DNA of 36,469 nucleotides from Verrucomicrobiales bacterium (lineage in GTDB: Bacteria > Verrucomicrobiota > Verrucomicrobiia > Verrucomicrobiales > DEV007), in contig JARGPH010000044.1 in assembly GCA_029213065.1 (NCBI GenBank), positions 3,786 through 40,254 of the forward strand. Direction: 5' to 3'. A program made the position numbers and the translations under genes. The notes below the pieces were generated by a model, which saw only the letters and a program-made list of their open reading frames with translations, did no database searches and had not been told where the DNA came from. How positions within the stretch are numbered: position 1 is the first letter of the stretch; every line of letters begins with the position of its first letter. Shown one piece after another: positions 32,614 through 36,469 of the stretch.

Positions 32614-34823
32614 TGGCTCAGCTGCCCCCTCCTGAGAGCGCCGTGCTTCACGAAGCGCTCAAAAGCAACTTCGGATACGATTCGTTCCGCCCGCTTCAGG
32701 AGGAGATCATCTCCACCTCTCTTGAGAACCGTGACGTCGTTGCGATTCTCCCGACAGGTGCGGGAAAGTCGATTTGCTACCAACTCCCCGCACTGGTTCG
32801 CGAGGGGCTCACGCTCGTAATTTCTCCGCTCATCGCCCTGATGAAAGATCAGGTCGATGCGCTGATTTCGAACGGAGTCTCAGCGACTTTTCTGAACTCA
32901 TCACTCAGTTTTGATGATCTCCAGATGCGGACCTCCGGTCTCGATAGAGGCGAGTATAAGCTTCTTTACGCCGCTCCGGAACGCATCCTCTCGCCCGGGT
33001 TCATCGACAGCCTGAAACGATGGAACGTCACTGCCGTGGCCATCGACGAAGCCCACTGCGTCAGTGAATGGGGACACGATTTCCGCCCGGAATATCGTCA
33101 GCTTTCGACGCTTCGCGCGGCACTTCCCGAGGTTCCCTTCATCGCTCTTACCGCGACAGCGACGGAGCAGGTCCAGGACGACCTCATCAATCAGCTCACC
33201 CTGAAAGACCCCGCGCTTTTCAACGCGAGTTTCAACCGGCCGAATCTCAGCTACACTATCATTCCCAAAGAGAAGCCGGTGCGACAGGTCTTTGAGTTTG
33301 TATCGGAGCGAAAGGACGAATCGGGCATCGTCTATTTGCAGTCACGCAAGTCGACTGAGAGCCTTGCCGCAGCCCTGAAAGCAGAAGGCATTTCGGCTCT
33401 CGCCTACCACGCCGGCCTTGAGCCTGAAATTCGAGCTGCAGCGCAGGACGCCTTTCTCCGCGACGAGGTCAACATCATCTGCGCGACCGTCGCTTTCGGC
33501 ATGGGGATCGACAAACCGAACGTCCGCTATGTGATTCATTCCGACCTGCCGAAGAATATCGAGAGCTACTATCAGGAAACCGGTCGAGCCGGTCGCGACG
33601 GGCTCCCTGCCGATTGTCTCCTCCTTTTCTCGAAGGGCGACTTGATGAGAAATCTCAAATTTCTCGACGAAGTGACCGATCAACGCGCCGCCGCGACAGC
33701 AAGACGTCAGATGAACCAGATGGTCGCCTACGCCGAGAGCCAGGTCTGCCGCCGCGTCGAATTACTCGGGTATTTTGGCGAAGTTCACGAAGAGGAAAAC
33801 TGCGGCGGCTGTGATATCTGCCTCGACCCCCGTGAGGAGTGGGACGCCACCGTCGAAGCGCAGAAATTCCTTTCCTGCCTCATCCGGATTCAGCAGAAAA
33901 GCGGTTTCTCCCTCGGGATGAACCACGCCATTCAGGTGCTCACCGGAGCTAACACCGAGAAGATCCGAAAGTGGGGCCACAACACAATCACGACCTACGG
34001 GATCGGTAGCGACCACACCCGCCCCGAATGGGCTGAGATCGGTGGCCAGCTCGTTCAGCGGGGTTTGGCGGCGCTGAGCAACGATAACTTTCAGACGCTC
34101 AATATTACCGAAGCAGGTCAGGCCTTTCTCAAAAACCGCGACACCCTGACACTGACACGCCGCCCCCACAAGGAGGGTGCAAAAACGAGCGGCTCGGTCG
34201 CCCGATCCGGTTCTGTTGCCTGTGACGAGGGGCTTTTCAATCAACTGCGCGAAGTTCGTAAACAACTCGCCACCGCGAGGAGTGTTCCTCCTTATGTCAT
34301 TTTCGGTGATGTCACCCTGAGGCACATGGCACGCCACTACCCCGAAAGCGACGCCGCCTTCCTCGCCCTTCCCGGCGTCGGAGCGAAAAAGCTCGCTGAC
34401 TTCGGCGTCGACTTTCTCACCGCAGTGAAGAACTGGCTCGCGAGCAACCCGAAGCAGACCTTCACAGACGAACCGGCTTCGCCCCGGGCCAAGCCGAAAA
34501 TGAAGAGCGAGAACGGCGTTCCGGGAACGGCTTTGGAATCGCTCGAACTTTTCAAAAGCGGGCTCGATCTCGACGGCATCGCCGCGAAACGCAATCTCAC
34601 GAGCGGCACGATCTGCGGTCATCTCACCAAGGCGATCGACGCCGGGCTCATCGAGATTCCGCGCGAGACATTTCTCAGCCCCGAAGAAGATGCACGCATC
34701 CGCGAAGCGGTCGATCAACACGGTCTCGAATCGATCGGCAAGCTCCACCACGCGCTGAATCGGGAGATCTCCTACGAGAAACTCAATTTCTACCGCGTCT
34801 TCGAAAAGCAGAGAAAGAAGTAA
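32613..34823 (+). CDS. recQ: ATP-dependent DNA helicase RecQ
   Basis: A 736-residue 3'-5' helicase. Helicase motif 0 is FGYDSFRPLQEEII, Walker A is LPTGAGKS (46-53) and motif II is IDEAHC (DEAH 145-148). Motif III is ALTATAT, motif V is VNIICATVAFGMGIDKPNVR and motif VI is QETGRAGRDG. The RecQ zinc site uses Cys379, Cys397, Cys400 and Cys403 (CGGCDIC). A winged helix (about 410-520) and an HRDC domain (about 540-612, FLALPGVGAKKLADFG) follow. The C-terminus has an extra helix-turn-helix domain (about 640-735, DLDGIAAKRNLTSGTICGHL), found in the long RecQ forms. It acts in recombination and replication-fork repair, and is the last gene of the E2-nagB-recQ run. Confidence 0.97.
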   Translation: MAQLPPPESAVLHEALKSNFGYDSFRPLQEEIISTSLENRDVVAILPTGAGKSICYQLPALVREGLTLVISPLIALMKDQVDALISNGVSATFLNSSLSFDDLQMRTSGLDRGEYKLLYAAPERILSPGFIDSLKRWNVTAVAIDEAHCVSEWGHDFRPEYRQLSTLRAALPEVPFIALTATATEQVQDDLINQLTLKDPALFNASFNRPNLSYTIIPKEKPVRQVFEFVSERKDESGIVYLQSRKSTESLAAALKAEGISALAYHAGLEPEIRAAAQDAFLRDEVNIICATVAFGMGIDKPNVRYVIHSDLPKNIESYYQETGRAGRDGLPADCLLLFSKGDLMRNLKFLDEVTDQRAAATARRQMNQMVAYAESQVCRRVELLGYFGEVHEEENCGGCDICLDPREEWDATVEAQKFLSCLIRIQQKSGFSLGMNHAIQVLTGANTEKIRKWGHNTITTYGIGSDHTRPEWAEIGGQLVQRGLAALSNDNFQTLNITEAGQAFLKNRDTLTLTRRPHKEGAKTSGSVARSGSVACDEGLFNQLREVRKQLATARSVPPYVIFGDVTLRHMARHYPESDAAFLALPGVGAKKLADFGVDFLTAVKNWLASNPKQTFTDEPASPRAKPKMKSENGVPGTALESLELFKSGLDLDGIAAKRNLTSGTICGHLTKAIDAGLIEIPRETFLSPEEDARIREAVDQHGLESIGKLHHALNREISYEKLNFYRVFEKQRKK

Positions 34824-34854
34824 AGCCCCGGGCCGTCCCTGCTCACTTCAATCC

Positions 34855-34883
34855 GATCACTTCCTGCTTGAGTGATCGCTTTT
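34855..34883 (+). terminator. Weak terminator candidate after recQ
   Basis: GATCACT (34855-34861) pairs perfectly with AGTGATC (34871-34877) around a nine-base loop and is followed by GCTTTT. The stem is AT-rich and the T-run short, so termination strength is doubtful. It sits 32 bases after the recQ stop and just before the next gene, where a terminator would be expected. Confidence 0.35.
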
Positions 34884-34902
34884 GAATCGCTCTCCTCACA
34901 GG

Positions 34903-36042
34903 ATGCGCTCTATATTCGTGTTTCTGCTCGCGAGTCCCCTTCTATGGACGACACCTCTCCGGGCAGAGGAGCTTTCCTATTCCCATTTCGAAGGATCACA
35001 GGAAACCGCATCGGTATCTGTGAAACGCGGAGGACTCGTTCACACCCGACTTTTCAATGCCGCACCAATGGACTCAAAAGAAAGAGCGGTCGCGGACCTC
35101 GTTGGACAAATTGCAGGGGTCGCGCGCGCCTTTGACTCATCTATCGAAATGGTGGCGAAACTGAATCTCTACTCGGCCTCCTCCGACTCGAACGACCAAG
35201 CCGGGATCCGTAAAGCAATCGCCTCCCATTGGCCTGCGGGAAAACAGCCCGCGATCACCCTGATTCCATCAGCCATTCCCGGTGACGCACTCCTCGCCGG
35301 CGATGCCGTCATCGCGGTTCCCTCTCAAAGTTCCGAAGTCGAAATCTTCGAACGGGATGCCGCTCTCATGCCCGCGACTCGCGACATCATTTACGTCTCC
35401 GGACGAGCTGCCAGCGGTGAGCTCGCCCCGGCTACCGCCGGAACGATGACCCAACTCTTCGACGTCCTCGGCCATCTCGGCAGTAACCCGAAAGATGTCG
35501 TTCAGGTAAAAGCCTTCATACAACCGATAGATAAATGGGAAATCGTGGAAGCTGAGATCGAAAAGTCATTCGGAGGTAATCCCCCGCCAGTCGTCTATGT
35601 CGAATGGATTTCGTCCTCGCGTTCCACCGAAATCGAACTCATCGCAGCCGCACCGGATCAGCTGGGTGACAAGGGAACGATCTCCTACTTCACGCCGCCG
35701 GAAGATAAGAGGTCCCCTGTCTACAGCCGCGTCGCGAGGGTTCACTCGGACCGGGTGATTTACCTGTCCGGGCATCACGGCGCCGGCAGCGAGTCAGACG
35801 CAAAAGCTCTTTACGCGCAGCTCAAACGAACCGCCACCGCAGCAGGAACTGATCTCCGTCACTTTGCCAAGGCGACGTATTACGTGACCACCCCGGAAGC
35901 CTCCGCATCGCTCAACACGGTAAGACCTCGCCACTACGATCCCGAAAGACCTCCCGCCGCATCGAAGGTAATGATTCGCTCACTTGATCAGGAATACACT
36001 CAGCTCCTCATCGATATGGTTGCTGCTCCGGTGGAACAATGA
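34903..36042 (+). CDS. Secreted triple RidA-like (YjgF/YER057c) domain protein
   Basis: I chose ATG 34903 (379 residues) because it gives a clean signal peptide (MRSIFVFLLASPLLWTTPLR, cleaved near residue 21). A TTG 21 bases upstream is open but less likely. Three consecutive RidA-like domains are visible at about 36-140, 155-250 and 272-376. The second and third show the usual opening (DIIYVSGRAASG, RVIYLSGHHGAG), the DVVQVKAFIQPID or FAKATYYVTT strand and the Pro-Pro segment before the final strands. The Arg that RidA uses for imine hydrolysis (PPAR in canonical members) is replaced by Ile118, Val230 and Ala353, so deaminase activity is unlikely. RidA proteins are homotrimers, so this chain could fold as a covalent trimer. 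It is transcribed alone. Confidence 0.82.
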   Translation: MRSIFVFLLASPLLWTTPLRAEELSYSHFEGSQETASVSVKRGGLVHTRLFNAAPMDSKERAVADLVGQIAGVARAFDSSIEMVAKLNLYSASSDSNDQAGIRKAIASHWPAGKQPAITLIPSAIPGDALLAGDAVIAVPSQSSEVEIFERDAALMPATRDIIYVSGRAASGELAPATAGTMTQLFDVLGHLGSNPKDVVQVKAFIQPIDKWEIVEAEIEKSFGGNPPPVVYVEWISSSRSTEIELIAAAPDQLGDKGTISYFTPPEDKRSPVYSRVARVHSDRVIYLSGHHGAGSESDAKALYAQLKRTATAAGTDLRHFAKATYYVTTPEASASLNTVRPRHYDPERPPAASKVMIRSLDQEYTQLLIDMVAAPVEQ

Positions 36043-36140
36043 CAGGTGGGTGCATCCTTGCGCCATGCCATCTCAAGCGACGCCCGTAGCAGAATGAAAC
36101 TCATTCCGACCTCAGAGCCCATTCGCCTCTTGCTCCGAAT

Positions 36141-36158
36141 GGAAGGAATTCTCCTTCC
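36141..36158. repeat. Perfect hairpin downstream of the triple RidA-like gene
   Basis: GGAAGGA-ATTC-TCCTTCC is a 7-bp perfect inverted repeat with a four-base loop. A smaller one, CATTCG (36120-36125) with CGAATG (36136-36141), lies just before it. No T-run follows on the + strand. They may assist 3'-end formation of the RidA-like transcript between the convergent genes. The rest of 36043-36236 holds only the terminator listed next. Confidence 0.3.
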
Positions 36159-36179
36159 TCTACCTAAATCCCTAAACAC

Positions 36180-36210
36180 AAAAAAACGCCGCAGCCCGAA
36201 GACTGCGACG
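36180..36210 (-). terminator. Rho-independent terminator of the glutamine synthetase gene
   Basis: On the minus strand CGTCGCAG (36210-36203) pairs with CTGCGGCG (36194-36187) with one G-T pair, around an eight-base loop TCTTCGGG. It is followed directly by seven T (36186-36180). It lies 26 bases after the stop codon of the glutamine synthetase gene. It has all features of an intrinsic terminator and also separates that gene from the convergent RidA-like gene. Confidence 0.88.
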
Positions 36211-36236
36211 TTCTCTGAACAAGATAATCAAAAAGA

Positions 36237-36469
36237 TTATGGAAGTGGCACTTCCGAAATCGTGCGGGAAACACGGGAAACGATCTTGTAAGGGTCACCC
36301 TGTGAGTTAGGACGACGATCTTCAAGGTATCCCTTGTAACCATCTTTGACGAAGTTCACAGGCATACGGATCGATGCACCGCGATCAGAAAGACCGTAGC
36401 TGAACTGATCGATGGACTGAGTCTCGTGAAGACCGGTCAGACGAAGGTGGTTGTCGGGACCGTAAGCAG
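36237..36469 (-). CDS. glnII: Glutamine synthetase type II (eukaryotic-type), C-terminal part
   Basis: The last 77 codons of a minus-strand gene enter from the right edge and stop at TAA 36239-36237. The sequence begins [16 protein letters not shown] and continues with [18 protein letters not shown], then [20 protein letters not shown] and ISEVPLP. The NHLRLTGxHET, RGASIR and GYLEDRRP motifs are those of the GSII family rather than bacterial GSI. GSII makes glutamine from glutamate, ammonia and ATP. The Arg of RGASIR binds substrate and the Glu/Asp-Arg-Arg-Pro loop closes the active site. The start lies outside the window. Confidence 0.92.
   Translation of the reverse strand, partial: AYGPDNHLRLTGLHETQSIDQFSYGLSDRGASIRMPVNFVKDGYKGYLEDRRPNSQGDPYKIVSRVSRTISEVPLP

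Noticed and set aside
33762-34751. Open frame of 329 codons on the minus strand opposite recQ
   Set aside because: It lies wholly within recQ, whose zinc, HRDC and helix-turn-helix regions are clear on the + strand.

Overview
The window looks like chromosomal DNA of a Verrucomicrobiota member, probably Verrucomicrobiales; this is an inference from gene content. Supporting genes are a DUF1552 Tat-type secreted protein, a ThuA-like protein, two DUF1080 (3-keto-glycoside hydrolase-type) proteins, a PQQ-type beta-propeller, small secreted c-type cytochromes and a eukaryotic-type (GSII) glutamine synthetase at the right edge. Most starts lack a strong Shine-Dalgarno sequence, many products carry export signals, and GC is in the mid-50s % by eye. 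I see no tRNA, rRNA, CRISPR array, insertion sequence or integrase. No gene-free stretch exceeds 300 bases. The longest are 686-907, 26206-26460 and 36043-36236.

Layout. 1-685 (minus) is the N-terminal part of a secreted, Asp-rich, 14-residue-repeat protein that runs off the left edge. 908-3610 (+) is a membrane-anchored von Willebrand A protein. 3660-8865 (+) is a tightly packed four-gene operon: a ThuA-like protein, a HisN-like inositol-monophosphatase-family phosphatase, a beta-helix/GH105 fusion and a secreted sugar-isomerase-like TIM barrel. It looks like a carbohydrate-processing unit. 8843-11812 (minus) is an exported TPR-CHAT caspase-like protease whose 3' end overlaps that operon tail to tail. 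11984-12691 (+) is a membrane-anchored NlpC/P60 hydrolase. 12701-13567 (minus) is a secreted orphan protein with lower GC.

13721-21725 (minus) holds a DUF1552 protein, a di-heme cytochrome c, and then the most distinctive locus of the window, at 16066-21244. That locus has a DUF4404-like protein, a WXG100-like small protein, a coiled-coil protein, a second tiny protein sharing the W-x-D-x5-F signature, and a 1279-residue FtsK/SpoIIIE-type ATPase with a transmembrane hairpin. This is the arrangement of a type VII (Esx)-like secretion system, but in a Gram-negative-type genome and without recognisable EssA/EssB/YukD/EccB/D/E genes. A mono-heme cytochrome c lies just upstream.

21795-27063 (minus) carries a spermidine-synthase-like methyltransferase-fold protein, a DUF1080 protein, a PQQ-type propeller, a second DUF1080 protein and an unknown secreted protein. 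27200-30497 (minus) is an ABC transporter pair of the LolCDE/MacB type. 30651-34823 (+) encodes a 2-oxo-acid dehydrogenase E2, a NagB-family deaminase/isomerase and RecQ. 34903-36042 (+) is a secreted protein made of three RidA-like domains. 36237-36469 (minus) is the C-terminal end of a GSII glutamine synthetase followed by a good terminator.

Two themes stand out. One is extracytoplasmic carbohydrate handling, with ThuA, DUF1080, TIM-barrel and GH105 proteins, possibly acting on 3-keto-sugars. The other is the candidate type VII-like secretion locus.
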